Shown here piece after piece: positions 44,309 to 52,809 of a DNA stretch of 64,000 nt. This stretch comes from Bin90 sp965214635 (lineage in GTDB: Bacteria; Chloroflexota; Dehalococcoidia; Lucifugimonadales; JADFKI01): NCBI GenBank assembly GCA_965214635.1, contig OZ243964.1, positions 2,108,001 to 2,172,000 on the forward strand, written 5' to 3'. The first letter of the stretch is position 1. The number at the start of each line of letters is the position of its first letter. The notes below the pieces were generated by a model, which ran no database searches, was not told the DNA's origin, and saw nothing but the letters and a program-made list of their open reading frames with translations. The position numbers were made by a program, and so were the translations under genes.

Positions 44309-47300
44309 CTATTCAGCAGGGGCGTCTTTGGCAGAAGTGCCATTCTCGCCACTGTCGTCGACTGCCGCTGTGGGCGCATCGCCGCCGTCGACCGCCGCCG
44401 TGTTCGCATCGCCGCCGTCGATCGCCGCTGTGGGCATATCGCCCGCTGCGCTTGTGTTCGCATCACTGCTGGCGACAACGATGGATGGCGACGCATCATC
44501 AGTGTCGGATGCGCTTCCGTTTGCGCTGGGGATGACATCGACGACGCTGGGGCTGTCTGTGTCAGCGGCTTTGGGCGCATCGTCGAACATGCTGTTTATC
44601 GAGTCAATCGCAGATGTGTACTCCGGCAGCGTGGTGAGATCGTCATCGAACCCGTCGAAGTCTTCCATATCGCTCAGCAGGTCGTCGGGAGTGTCTTTCA
44701 TCAGTTCGATGGACATCCCGAGGCTTTGGAGTTCCTTCATCAGCACATGGAACGACTCTGGCACGCCGGGCTGCGACACATTTTCGCCCTTGACGATGGC
44801 TTCGTATGTCTTCACCCTGCCGATGGTGTCGTCGGATTTGAGGGTGAGCATCTCTTGCAGGTTGTTGGCGGCGCTGTAGGCTTCAAGCGCCCAGACTTCC
44901 ATTTCGCCGAAGCGCTGCCCGCCGAACTGCGCCTTGCCGCCGAGCGGCTGCTGCGTAATCAGCGAGTATGGCCCTGTGGAGCGGGCGTGTATCTTGTCTT
45001 CGACGAGGTGGATGAGCTTCATCATGTAGATGAAGCCAACGGCGATGGGCTGGTCGAAGCGCTCGCCGGTGCGCCCGTCATACAGGACGGACTTGCCGAG
45101 TGTGGGTGCGGCTATCTGCTCTTCGCGGTTGAGGCGGCGCACCTCCATGCGCATATCTTCTAGCGACATCTCGGACACATCTTTGCTGAGGTGCTTGCCT
45201 TCCACATCTTCGCGCAGCCACACTTCGATGCAGGCGCGGCTGGCTTCGCCCGGCGAGCTTTCGTCGAACACAATGTCGTGGTCAAAGTTGCGCTCTTCGA
45301 GCCAGTTTCGCACCTTTTGCATATCTATGCGCTTGAGGCCGCTGTCCCCGATGGATGCGACATCTGCGGCTTCGGCTTTGTCGATAATCCACGCCCGCGC
45401 TAGGGCGTCCTCTATGGCGGTGTCGGATGCGCCGTCGAACACGGGCGTAATCGCCTTTTCGCAGCTCATCTGCTCGAAGCCGCGGTTGTGCGCCGCCCAG
45501 CCGAGATGCGTTTCCAGCACCTGCCCCAGGTTCATGCGGGACGGCACCCCGATGGGGTTGAGGATGATGTCCACGGGCGTGCCGTCGGGCAGGAAGGGCA
45601 TGTCTTCTTCGGGGAGTATCTTGGCGACGACGCCCTTGTTGCCGTGCCTGCCCGCCATCTTGTCGCCCTCGGTAATCTTGCGGGTCTGCGCTATCCACAG
45701 GCGCACCATCTTGTTGACGCCGGGGGAGAGGTCGTCTTTGGAGCGGTCGAGCACCTTGACGCCGATGACCTTGCCGCGCTCGCCGTGCGGCACGCGCAAG
45801 GATGTGTCCTTCACATCGCGCGCTTTTTCGCCAAATATGGCGCGCAGCAGCTTCTCTTCGGCGCTGAGCTCAGTCTCGCCCTTGGGCGTTATCTTGCCAA
45901 CGAGGATGTCGCCGGTCTTGATTTCAGCGCCCACGCGGATGATGCCATCTTCGTCCAAGTCGAACAGGCTGTCTTCGCCCACATTGGGGATGTCGCGCGT
46001 GATCTCTTCTGGCCCGAGCTTGGTGTCTCGCGCCTCAACTTCGTGCTTTTCTATGTGGATGGATGTGAACTTATCGTCCTTGACCAGCTTGCGGCTCAGG
46101 ATAATGGCGTCTTCGAAGTTGTAGCCCTCCCAGCTCATGAAGGCGACCAGCACATTTTGCCCAAGCGCCAGTTCGCCCTGTTCGGTGGAGGAGCTGTCGG
46201 CGAGGATCTGCCCTTTGGTGACCACATCGCCTTTGCTGACGATGGAGCGCTGGTTGATGCAAGTGCCTTGGTTGCTGCGGACGAACTTCTGGAGTTTGTG
46301 GGTATGGTTCTTGCCGTCGAAGCCTGCGATGATGATGGCTTCGCCTGTGGCTTCGGTGATAACGCCGTCTGCGGCGGCGATGACGACCTGTCCGCTGTCG
46401 CGGGCGACGCGGCTCTCCATGCCCGTGCCCACGAGGGGCGATTCGGGGCGCAGCAGCGGCACTGCTTGGCGCTGCATGTTCGACCCCATCAGTGCGCGGT
46501 TGGCGTCATCGTGTTCCAAGAATGGGATGAGCGCGGTGGACACGCTGACCAGCTGCATCGGGGACACATCCATGAAGCCAATGTCTTCCGGGCGTTCCAT
46601 TCCCACGCCCTCGCCGTAGCGCGTCTCTATGCGCTCGTCTATGAACTGCCCCTTTTCGTCGATGGCGGCGCTCGCCTGCGCAATGTGCACGCCTTCTTCG
46701 CGGTCGGCGGCGAGGTATTCCACATCCTCGGCGCGGGCGGACACATAGGGCTTGACCTGTATCATCTGCTCTGGCAGGCTAGACACGCGGTTGAAGTAGC
46801 GGCTGCCCACGACCTTGCCCTCGGTGAGCAGACGCCCACCGCCGGAGGACATGATGTCTTGACACAGCGTGCGCCCCACGATGTCCGGGTCGGTGTTGAC
46901 GATTTCGGTTCGCACGCGGCGGTAAGGCGTTTCTATGAAGCCGAAGTCGTTGGTCTTGGCATATGTGGCGAGCGAACCGAGCAGCCCGATGTTTGGGCCT
47001 TCGGGCGTCTCAATGGGGCATATGCGCCCGTAGTGGGAGTGGTGCACATCGCGCACATCGAAGCCGGCGCGCTCACGGGACAGCCCGCCCGGCCCCAGCG
47101 CTGACAGGCGGCGCTTGTGCGTCAGTTCTGCGAGCGGGTTCGTCTGATCCATGAACTGCGAAAGCTGCGAGCCGCCGAAGAACTCGCGCACTGCCGCTAC
47201 CACAGGGCGGATGTTTATCAGCGCAGCGGGCGTAGTGGTCGCCGGGTCTATCTGCGTGGACATGCGTTCCTTGATGACGCGCTCCATGCGAAGCAAGCCC

Positions 47301-48358
47301 ACGCGCACCTGATTCTGTATCAGCTCGCCCACGGCGCGCACGCGGCGGTTGCCGAGGTGGTCTATGTCGTCCGGCTGCACTTCGCCGTTGTTGATCCGTA
47401 TCATCATCTTGATGAGGGTGATGATGTCTTCTCGCTCGAGTGTGCGGAGCGTGTCCGGCGCATTGCGGTCTAGGCTGCGGTTCAGCTTGTAGCGCCCCAC
47501 GCGCCCGAGGTCGTAGCGGCGGTCGTTGTAGAACAGGTTTTCGATGAGGTTGCGCGCGTTGTCCAAACTAGTGGGTTCGCCGGGGCGCAGGCGGCGGTAG
47601 AACTCCAACAGCGCATCCTCTTCGGTGACCACTGCGGTGTCGCGCTCTATCGTGGTGCGGATGTATTCGTGGTTTTCGTTCGTGTCCACATCCTCGAACA
47701 GGCTGAGAATCTCTTCGTTGGTGCCGTAGCCCATTGCGCGCAGCAATGTGCTGATGGGCGTCTTGCGCTTGCGGTCTACTTTGGCTGATATGACATCGCG
47801 GTTGCTGGTCTCGAACTCCATCCATGCGCCGCGATAGGGGATGAGCTTGGCTGATGCAAGCACACGCCCTGTGTTGGTGTCCGGCGTTGCGGTGAAGTAC
47901 ACGCCGGGCGAGCGCACTAGCTGGCTGACAACCACACGCTCTGCACCGTTGATGATGAATGTGCCGTTCGATGTCATCATCGGGATGTCCCCGACGAACA
48001 GCGTCTGCTCCTTGATTTCGCCGTGGCTTGCGCCGGACGCCTTTATCTCCAAAGTAACCGTTACATACAGCGGCGCAGAGTACGACACCTCTTTCTCGCG
48101 GCATTCCTGCTCCGTGTACTTCGGCGCGTCGAAGTAGTGCTCCCCGAACGAGAGGTCAAACCGCGTCCCGGGCGCATCCTCTATCGGCGAAATTTCGTCG
48201 AATATCTCCCGCAGCCCCCTGGTCTTGAACCAGTTGAACGAGTCAAGCTGCACCTGAATGAGGTCGGGCACATCTAGCACGGTCGAGGTTGCAGCGTAGG
48301 ATCGCTTGGCGGTGGCGGTGTGTCCGTTGGGAACACTCTTCGCGATAGTGGTTGTCAT
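44309..48358 (-). CDS. rpoB: RNA polymerase beta subunit
   Basis: About 1349 residues. The rifampicin pocket reads S-Q-F-M-D-Q-T-N-P-L-A-E-L-T-H-K-R-R-L-S-A-L-G-P-G-G, i.e. the sensitive-type residues. G-E-L-A-L-G-Q-N-V-L-V-A-F-M-S-W, R-H-G-N-K-G-V and the C-terminal clamp G-G-K-A-Q-F-G-G-Q-R-F-G-E-M-E-V-W-A-L are intact. After the last conserved block there is a long acidic Ala/Asp/Ser tail of over 100 residues with a 10-residue tandem repeat. ATG 48358 is chosen because AGGAGAG precedes it; the frame is open to 48385. rpoC follows after 261 bp. Confidence 0.98.
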   Translation of the reverse strand: MTTTIAKSVPNGHTATAKRSYAATSTVLDVPDLIQVQLDSFNWFKTRGLREIFDEISPIEDAPGTRFDLSFGEHYFDAPKYTEQECREKEVSYSAPLYVTVTLEIKASGASHGEIKEQTLFVGDIPMMTSNGTFIINGAERVVVSQLVRSPGVYFTATPDTNTGRVLASAKLIPYRGAWMEFETSNRDVISAKVDRKRKTPISTLLRAMGYGTNEEILSLFEDVDTNENHEYIRTTIERDTAVVTEEDALLEFYRRLRPGEPTSLDNARNLIENLFYNDRRYDLGRVGRYKLNRSLDRNAPDTLRTLEREDIITLIKMMIRINNGEVQPDDIDHLGNRRVRAVGELIQNQVRVGLLRMERVIKERMSTQIDPATTTPAALINIRPVVAAVREFFGGSQLSQFMDQTNPLAELTHKRRLSALGPGGLSRERAGFDVRDVHHSHYGRICPIETPEGPNIGLLGSLATYAKTNDFGFIETPYRRVRTEIVNTDPDIVGRTLCQDIMSSGGGRLLTEGKVVGSRYFNRVSSLPEQMIQVKPYVSARAEDVEYLAADREEGVHIAQASAAIDEKGQFIDERIETRYGEGVGMERPEDIGFMDVSPMQLVSVSTALIPFLEHDDANRALMGSNMQRQAVPLLRPESPLVGTGMESRVARDSGQVVIAAADGVITEATGEAIIIAGFDGKNHTHKLQKFVRSNQGTCINQRSIVSKGDVVTKGQILADSSSTEQGELALGQNVLVAFMSWEGYNFEDAIILSRKLVKDDKFTSIHIEKHEVEARDTKLGPEEITRDIPNVGEDSLFDLDEDGIIRVGAEIKTGDILVGKITPKGETELSAEEKLLRAIFGEKARDVKDTSLRVPHGERGKVIGVKVLDRSKDDLSPGVNKMVRLWIAQTRKITEGDKMAGRHGNKGVVAKILPEEDMPFLPDGTPVDIILNPIGVPSRMNLGQVLETHLGWAAHNRGFEQMSCEKAITPVFDGASDTAIEDALARAWIIDKAEAADVASIGDSGLKRIDMQKVRNWLEERNFDHDIVFDESSPGEASRACIEVWLREDVEGKHLSKDVSEMSLEDMRMEVRRLNREEQIAAPTLGKSVLYDGRTGERFDQPIAVGFIYMMKLIHLVEDKIHARSTGPYSLITQQPLGGKAQFGGQRFGEMEVWALEAYSAANNLQEMLTLKSDDTIGRVKTYEAIVKGENVSQPGVPESFHVLMKELQSLGMSIELMKDTPDDLLSDMEDFDGFDDDLTTLPEYTSAIDSINSMFDDAPKAADTDSPSVVDVIPSANGSASDTDDASPSIVVASSDANTSAAGDMPTAAIDGGDANTAAVDGGDAPTAAVDDSGENGTSAKDAPAE
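44361..44450 (-). repeat. 30-bp tandem repeat in the rpoB 3' end
   Basis: Three imperfect 30-bp units at 44361, 44391 and 44421 code a 10-residue T-A-A-V/I-D-G-G-D-A type repeat in the acidic tail of RpoB. Confidence 0.8.
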
Positions 48359-48385
48359 ACACTCACTCTCCTGTTCAGCCGTCAA

Positions 48386-48745
48386 TGCGGCGAAGTGATG
48401 ACCCGCAGGGTAGGGTCGTAAGTTAGCGGGAGTTTGGCGGATTTAGAATTGGGAACACCGCCGCGCATGTACGGGGCGTGTGCATCGAGGCGGCGGGGGT
48501 GGCTGCGGCGTTATGACGCCGGACGCACCGCACACGACATACGCGGCGGCGCAAAAAGGCAAATGAAAAAAGGCGCACTTCGCCAACGATATGTCAACCG
48601 CAGATGAAGATACGCAATGATAAAAAAGCACATAGTTTGCTATTACATAGCGTAACGGCTACATTCACGCTTGTCAAGGGATTTGTCAAGCGATTCTGAC
48701 CCCAGTTTTCGTCAGTCAGCCAGTGGCGAGACTATCGACTTGTGC
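48386..48745. other. 360-bp region upstream of rpoB
   Basis: No gene seen. On the minus strand it holds two TTGACA hexamers about 12 bp apart (near 48670-48690), possible -35 boxes for rpoB, though no clear -10 follows at 17 bp. A short GGCG/CGCC hairpin followed by TTTTTT (48566-48584, minus strand) could attenuate transcription. No rplJ-rplL genes precede rpoB here. Confidence 0.4.
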
Positions 48746-49234
48746 TCATTCGGCGTAGAAATCGCCGCTCTTGCCGCCGCTCTTGCGCGTCAGGCGGACG
48801 GCGTCGATGCGCATCGCGCGGTCCACCGCCTTGCACATATCGTAGATGGTGAGGGCGGCGATGCTCACAGCGGTCAGCGCCTCCATTTCCACGCCCGTCT
48901 TGCCGGTTGTCTTGGCTTCGGCGCGGATGTGGACTGCGCTCGCATCGGCGTCCAACTCGAACTCCACGCCGATGCGGCTCAGGGGCAGCGGATGGCAAAG
49001 CGGGATGAGGGCGGCGGTCTGCTTTGCGCCCATTATGCCCGCAATGCGCGCCACGGCAAGCACATCGCCCTTGTCGAATGCGTTCTGTCGTATGAGCGCA
49101 AGGGTCTGCGGTAGCATCAGCACGCTGCCGGCGGCGACCGCCACACGCTCGGTGTCGGGCTTGGCGCTCACATCCACCATGCTTGCGCTTCCGCTTTGGT
49201 CTATGTGCGTAAGGCGAGGTTCGGGTTGCGACAT
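48746..49234 (-). CDS. moaC: Cyclic pyranopterin monophosphate synthase
   Basis: A 162-residue MoaC. M-V-D-V-S-A-K near residue 19, K-G-D-V-L-A-V-A-R-I-A-G-I-M-G-A-K, L-I-P-L-C-H-P-L and G-V-E-M-E-A-L-T-A-V are all present, with the conserved D-M-C-K-A-V-D. Converts the MoaA product to cPMP in molybdenum cofactor synthesis. Separated from moaA by rnhA. Confidence 0.97.
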   Translation of the reverse strand: MSQPEPRLTHIDQSGSASMVDVSAKPDTERVAVAAGSVLMLPQTLALIRQNAFDKGDVLAVARIAGIMGAKQTAALIPLCHPLPLSRIGVEFELDADASAVHIRAEAKTTGKTGVEMEALTAVSIAALTIYDMCKAVDRAMRIDAVRLTRKSGGKSGDFYAE

Positions 49235-49253
49235 GTTCAGGTCTTTCAGTCGG

Positions 49254-49739
49254 TCAGCCCATCAGAGGGCGCGGCGCTTCGTAGGCTTCGTCAACGGCGA
49301 GGTTTGGGGCGTTGGTGGCGGCGACGGCGAGGGCGTCGGCACGCTCGTTGCCGGGGTTGCCGGCGTGCCCCTTTACCCATTGCAGCGTAACCGTGTGTTT
49401 GCCCAGCAGCGCCAACAACCGCCCCCACAGGTCGGGGTTGAGCGCGCGTTCCTTGCGATTGCGCCGCCAGCCGTTGCGCTGCCAGCGACGCGCCCAGCCC
49501 TTGTTTACGGCGTCCACGATGTACTTGGAGTCGCTGAAAATCGTAACCTCGCAGGGTCTGTTCAGCGCCTCCAAACCGGCAATAACCGCAAGCAGCTCCA
49601 TGCGGTTGTTCGTGGTCTTGCGAAAGCCGCCGCTGAGTTCCTTGCGCTGCTCGCCGTACTGCATCACCGTTCCATACCCCCCGGGGCCGGGGTTGCCGGA
49701 GCAGGCGCCGTCGGTGTATATGACTAATTTCGTGGTCAA
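49254..49739 (-). CDS. rnhA: Ribonuclease HI
   Basis: A 161-residue RNase H. Catalytic residues are in Y-T-D-G-A-C-S-G-N-P-G-P-G-G-Y-G, N-N-R-M-E-L-L-A-V, F-S-D-S-K-Y-I and G-N-E-R-A-D-A-L-A; the basic W-x-R-R-W-Q-R-N-G-W handle is present. Removes RNA from RNA-DNA hybrids. Sits between moaC and moaA with short gaps. Confidence 0.96.
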   Translation of the reverse strand: MTTKLVIYTDGACSGNPGPGGYGTVMQYGEQRKELSGGFRKTTNNRMELLAVIAGLEALNRPCEVTIFSDSKYIVDAVNKGWARRWQRNGWRRNRKERALNPDLWGRLLALLGKHTVTLQWVKGHAGNPGNERADALAVAATNAPNLAVDEAYEAPRPLMG

Positions 49740-49883
49740 CTCAATCCTGTCGAATGCAGAAGTCTCGATTTTAATTGTGGGGGCAAATCGGGTTTGCAGG
49801 TAGGCATTTTATTCCCGTAGTTGCGGTGAAATCCCGCCTCATTTCGGAGTAAACCCAAGCCGCGACGAGAAAGCGCCTGCCAT

Positions 49884-50948
49884 CTATCCCCCGATGTGAT
49901 ACATCTCTACCTTCTTGCGGCGGGTGCGGAGTTCGTCGGTCAGGGAGGCGCGCTCTTCGGAGTAGCGGTCGGTGCGGATGCTCCATGCGCTGCGGATGGT
50001 GTTCGCAAGCTCTGCGTCGGATGCGCCTGCTCGCATCGGTGTGCGCAGGTCTGTCCCGTTGACGCCGAACAGGCAGGTGAACAGCGTCCCCTCGGGCGAC
50101 AGGCGCAGCCTCGTGCAGTCGCCGCAGAACGGCTGCGTTACCGATGCGATGACGCCGATTTCGCCGCTGCCGTCCTTGTAACGATAGCGGTTCGCCACCT
50201 CGCCGAGATAGTTGGGGTCGCACGGCTCAAGCGGCATCTCGGCGTGGATGAGCGCCACGATTTCGTCGGCGGACACCACTTCGTCCAGCCGCCAGCCGTT
50301 CAGGTTGCCCACATCCATGTACTCGATGAAGCGCATGATGTGCCCGCGCCGCCGGAAGTAGCGCGCCAAGTCCACGATGGTATGGCCGTTCACGCCCTTT
50401 TGCACGACGGCGTTCACCTTCATGGGGCGGAAGCCGACATCCTCGGCGGCGGCGATGCCGTCCAAGACGCGCTGTACGCCGAAGCCGCGCCCGTTCATCT
50501 TGCGAAACACGGCGTCGTCCAGCGTGTCGAGGCTGACGGTGAGGCGATGCAAGCCGGCGTTGCGGAGCGCCTTCGCCTTCTGCGGCAGCAGATAGGCGTT
50601 CGTGGTCATGGTCAGGTCTGCAACGCCATCAACATCCGCCAGCAGCGCAACCAGCCTCTCCACTTCGCTGCGAACCAGCGGCTCGCCGCCCGTCAGCCGC
50701 ACCTTCTGCACGCCCAGCCCAACGAATATGCGCGTCAGTCGCGCTATCTCCTCAAAGGTCAGCAGATCCGCCTTTGGCAGGAACTCATACCGCTCGCCGA
50801 ATATCTCCGCCGGCATGCAGTAAGTACAGCGAAAGTTGCAGCGGTCGGTAACGGATATGCGTAAGTCGCGCAGCGGTCGGCGAAAGCGGTCCAACACTGC
50901 GATTGCGTCTGCGGCAGTCGTGGTCATCTCAATGTTCCCATGTTCCAA
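49884..50948 (-). CDS. moaA: GTP 3',8-cyclase
   Basis: A 354-residue radical SAM enzyme. N-terminal cluster C-N-F-R-C-T-Y-C, SAM site L-T-G-G-E-P-L-V-R, and the C-terminal cluster C-G-D-C-T-R-L-R ... F-T-C-L-F. Ends with the functional Gly-Gly. Makes the first intermediate of molybdopterin. ATG 50927 (M-T-T-T-A-A-D) is an alternative start. Confidence 0.97.
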   Translation of the reverse strand: MEHGNIEMTTTAADAIAVLDRFRRPLRDLRISVTDRCNFRCTYCMPAEIFGERYEFLPKADLLTFEEIARLTRIFVGLGVQKVRLTGGEPLVRSEVERLVALLADVDGVADLTMTTNAYLLPQKAKALRNAGLHRLTVSLDTLDDAVFRKMNGRGFGVQRVLDGIAAAEDVGFRPMKVNAVVQKGVNGHTIVDLARYFRRRGHIMRFIEYMDVGNLNGWRLDEVVSADEIVALIHAEMPLEPCDPNYLGEVANRYRYKDGSGEIGVIASVTQPFCGDCTRLRLSPEGTLFTCLFGVNGTDLRTPMRAGASDAELANTIRSAWSIRTDRYSEERASLTDELRTRRKKVEMYHIGG

Positions 50949-51098
50949 AGTGAGCAGTTGTCAACCCCCAATCGTCAGTAAGCAGCGCTAGGTTGGCTGA
51001 AACGCAATGAAGAGAGCGGCTTATCTGAATTATAACGCATTACAGCAAGAGTGTGAGCAGGGGTGAGGATAGCAACAACTGACGGCTAAATCAAAAGA

Positions 51099-51695
51099 CT
51101 ACTCCCGCAACGCCTGCGCCGCCTTGCGCGCGGCTATGCCGCGATGGCTGATGGCGTTCTTTTCGGCGTCTGAAAGCTCTGCCATCGTCTTGCCGAATTG
51201 TGGCAGCAGGAACACCGGGTCGTAGCCGAAGCCGTTAGCGCCGCGAGGGGTGGGCGTGATGACGCCCTCGCAGACACCGTGATGCTGCTCGAGTGTTCCG
51301 CACGGGTTGGCGATGGCTATGACGCAGCGAAAGCGTGCCCGCCAAGCCTGCGGGTGAGCGGATAGGTTCGACAGCAGCAGCGCGATGCGGTCGGCGTCGG
51401 TTGCGCCCTCGCCGGCATAGCGCGCAGAGCGCACGCCCGGCTCACCGCCTAGCGCGTCCACCTCCAGCCCCGAGTCGTCCGCAAGGGCGGGCAGCCCAGC
51501 CATGCGTGCGTATGCGCGGGCTTTCAGAGCGGCGTTAGCCTCCAGCGTGTCGCCCGTCTCATCCACATCGGCCTCGATACCCACATCCGCAAGCGACACG
51601 AGCGCATACGGCACATCTTGCAATAGACGCATAAGCTCGGCGAACTTGCCGGCGTTGTGCGTTGCAATGAGCAGTTTGGGGCGGTCAATGGACAT
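51099..51695 (-). CDS. rdgB: XTP/dITP diphosphatase (RdgB/HAM1)
   Basis: About 198 residues. L-L-I-A-T-H-N-A-G-K-F-A-E-L at the start, D-D-S-G-L-E-V-D-A-L-G-G, G-F-G-Y-D-P-V-F and S-H-R-G-I-A-A-R-K at the end are all family motifs. Removes deaminated purine nucleotides. The frame is open to 51752, but the extra 19 codons run into the end of the IS element, so ATG 51695 is chosen. No clear ribosome site precedes it, and the IS begins only 22 bp upstream. Confidence 0.95.
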   Translation of the reverse strand: MSIDRPKLLIATHNAGKFAELMRLLQDVPYALVSLADVGIEADVDETGDTLEANAALKARAYARMAGLPALADDSGLEVDALGGEPGVRSARYAGEGATDADRIALLLSNLSAHPQAWRARFRCVIAIANPCGTLEQHHGVCEGVITPTPRGANGFGYDPVFLLPQFGKTMAELSDAEKNAISHRGIAARKAAQALRE

Positions 51696-51716
51696 AGTGG
51701 CGTTGGTCAACAAGTA

Positions 51717-52719
51717 AACCCCGTGTGCAAGTTTTTGAACAATGAATGACAAATAAATTGAGAGGAGTTGAAAACTAGGTTCACAGCAGTTCTAATTGGG
51801 TTAGACACAAACTCAAGGAGGACGCCGTGAACCTAGATGACCTGATTATAACCGTTTTCTGCGTTGTTGACGATGCTCTCAATGACATACTTGGCACAAG
51901 CCGCCTCAGACAACGAAGTCCAACACCAATTCTGTCTGACAGTGAGGTTATCACTATGGAAATCGTGGGCGAATACCTCGAACTCGGGAAGGACAAATCT
52001 ATCTACGACTATTTCCCCCGCTATGGCTAAGATACATCGCACCACATTTACCCGACAAGCAGCCAATTTGTGCCAAGTCAAAAAGCGCATTTGGCAGCGG
52101 TTGCAAGTCCAACTCCCCAAGGACGAAGGGCTGCACATAGCCGACAGTGTTCCCATCCCTGTGTGTAAGTTCGCCCGCGCAAACAGACACAAGTTGTTTC
52201 GGGAGTGGGCAGATTATGGACATGACGCCACTGAAAAACACACTTTCTACGGCTTTCGGCTACACGCCCTAGCGACATTGCCCGGCATAGTCGTAGGATT
52301 TGCGCTTGCACCTGCAAATATCCACGAAACCCAAGTGATTGAAGGCATCGTCAACGGGCAACGGGGGCTGCTACTAGGCGACCGCAACTACTGGATTCCA
52401 CGCTTGCGACAAGCATTTGAGAAACAGGGATTGAGGCTACACACGCCGTTTAAGAAGAAGTCTTCTGGGCGGGATACGGAAGTGGGCTGGAGTGTATTGT
52501 ATGGGCAAGTGCGCTATCGGATAGAGCCGATATTCAGTCAACTGGAAGGCCGATATAGTCTGAAGCGTGTGTGGGCACGTGATATGTGGCATTTAAGTAA
52601 CCGGCTCATCAGGAAGGTGCTTAGCCACACCCTTGCGGTCAGGTTGCATCAGGCTATAGGCAATCCTCCTCTGCAAATCTCTAAACTACTCAACTGAAGT
52701 TATACTTGTACACGGGGTT
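51717..52719 (+). mobile_element. IS982-like insertion sequence, decayed
   Basis: About 1003 bp bounded by imperfect 15-bp inverted ends: AACCCCGTGTGCAAG at 51717-51731 and CTTGTACACGGGGTT at 52705-52719 (one mismatch). One transposase gene lies between them, broken by a frameshift. No target-site duplication is visible. AT-richer than its surroundings. Confidence 0.85.
51827..52697 (+). pseudogene. IS982-family transposase, frameshifted
   Basis: The first part (GTG 51827 to TAA 52028-52030) codes the N-terminal L-D-D-L-I-I-T-V-F-C and L-S-D-S-E-V-I-T-M-E-I-V-G-E-Y-L. The rest continues in another frame from about 52010: I-H-R-T-T-F-T-R-Q-A-A-N, then the DDE region (H-I-A-D-S-V-P-I-P-V-C, L-L-G-D-R-N-Y-W, and I-E-P-I-F-S-Q-L-E). 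Compared with intact relatives, about ten residues after Y-D-Y-F seem missing, so a small deletion with frameshift is likelier than programmed frameshifting. Ribosome site AAGGAGG precedes the start. Confidence 0.85.
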
Positions 52720-52809
52720 CTGAACAATCGTTGGCGTATGATACTGACTTACGATGAGGAAGCTGAAGTTGTTCGCATATTGGAGGTAACGAACCACTAT
52801 GACGACTAA
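52720..52809 (+). pseudogene. 3' remnant of a RelE/HigB-like toxin gene
   Basis: The open frame begins at the first base after the IS end and codes N-N-R-W-R-M-I-L-T-Y-D-E-E-A then V-V-R-I-L-E-V-T-N-H-Y-D-D, a strand pattern like the C-terminus of RelE/ParE-superfamily toxins. The family cannot be fixed from 29 residues. It overlaps the antitoxin start by 11 bp, the usual toxin-antitoxin spacing. The N-terminal part is absent on the other side of the IS. Confidence 0.55.

Noticed and set aside
45488..47104. Long plus-strand ORF of 538 codons inside rpoB
   Set aside because: It is an antisense frame opposite a conserved gene in GC-rich DNA and resembles no protein family. Similar antisense frames over rpoC, ychF and ligA were also left out.
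48566..48584. Intrinsic terminator or attenuator before rpoB
   Set aside because: The stem has only four firm pairs; the T6 run alone is not enough. Mentioned but not listed as a terminator.
51696..51752. Longer N-terminus of RdgB
   Set aside because: The extra codons come from the IS end and do not match the family start.
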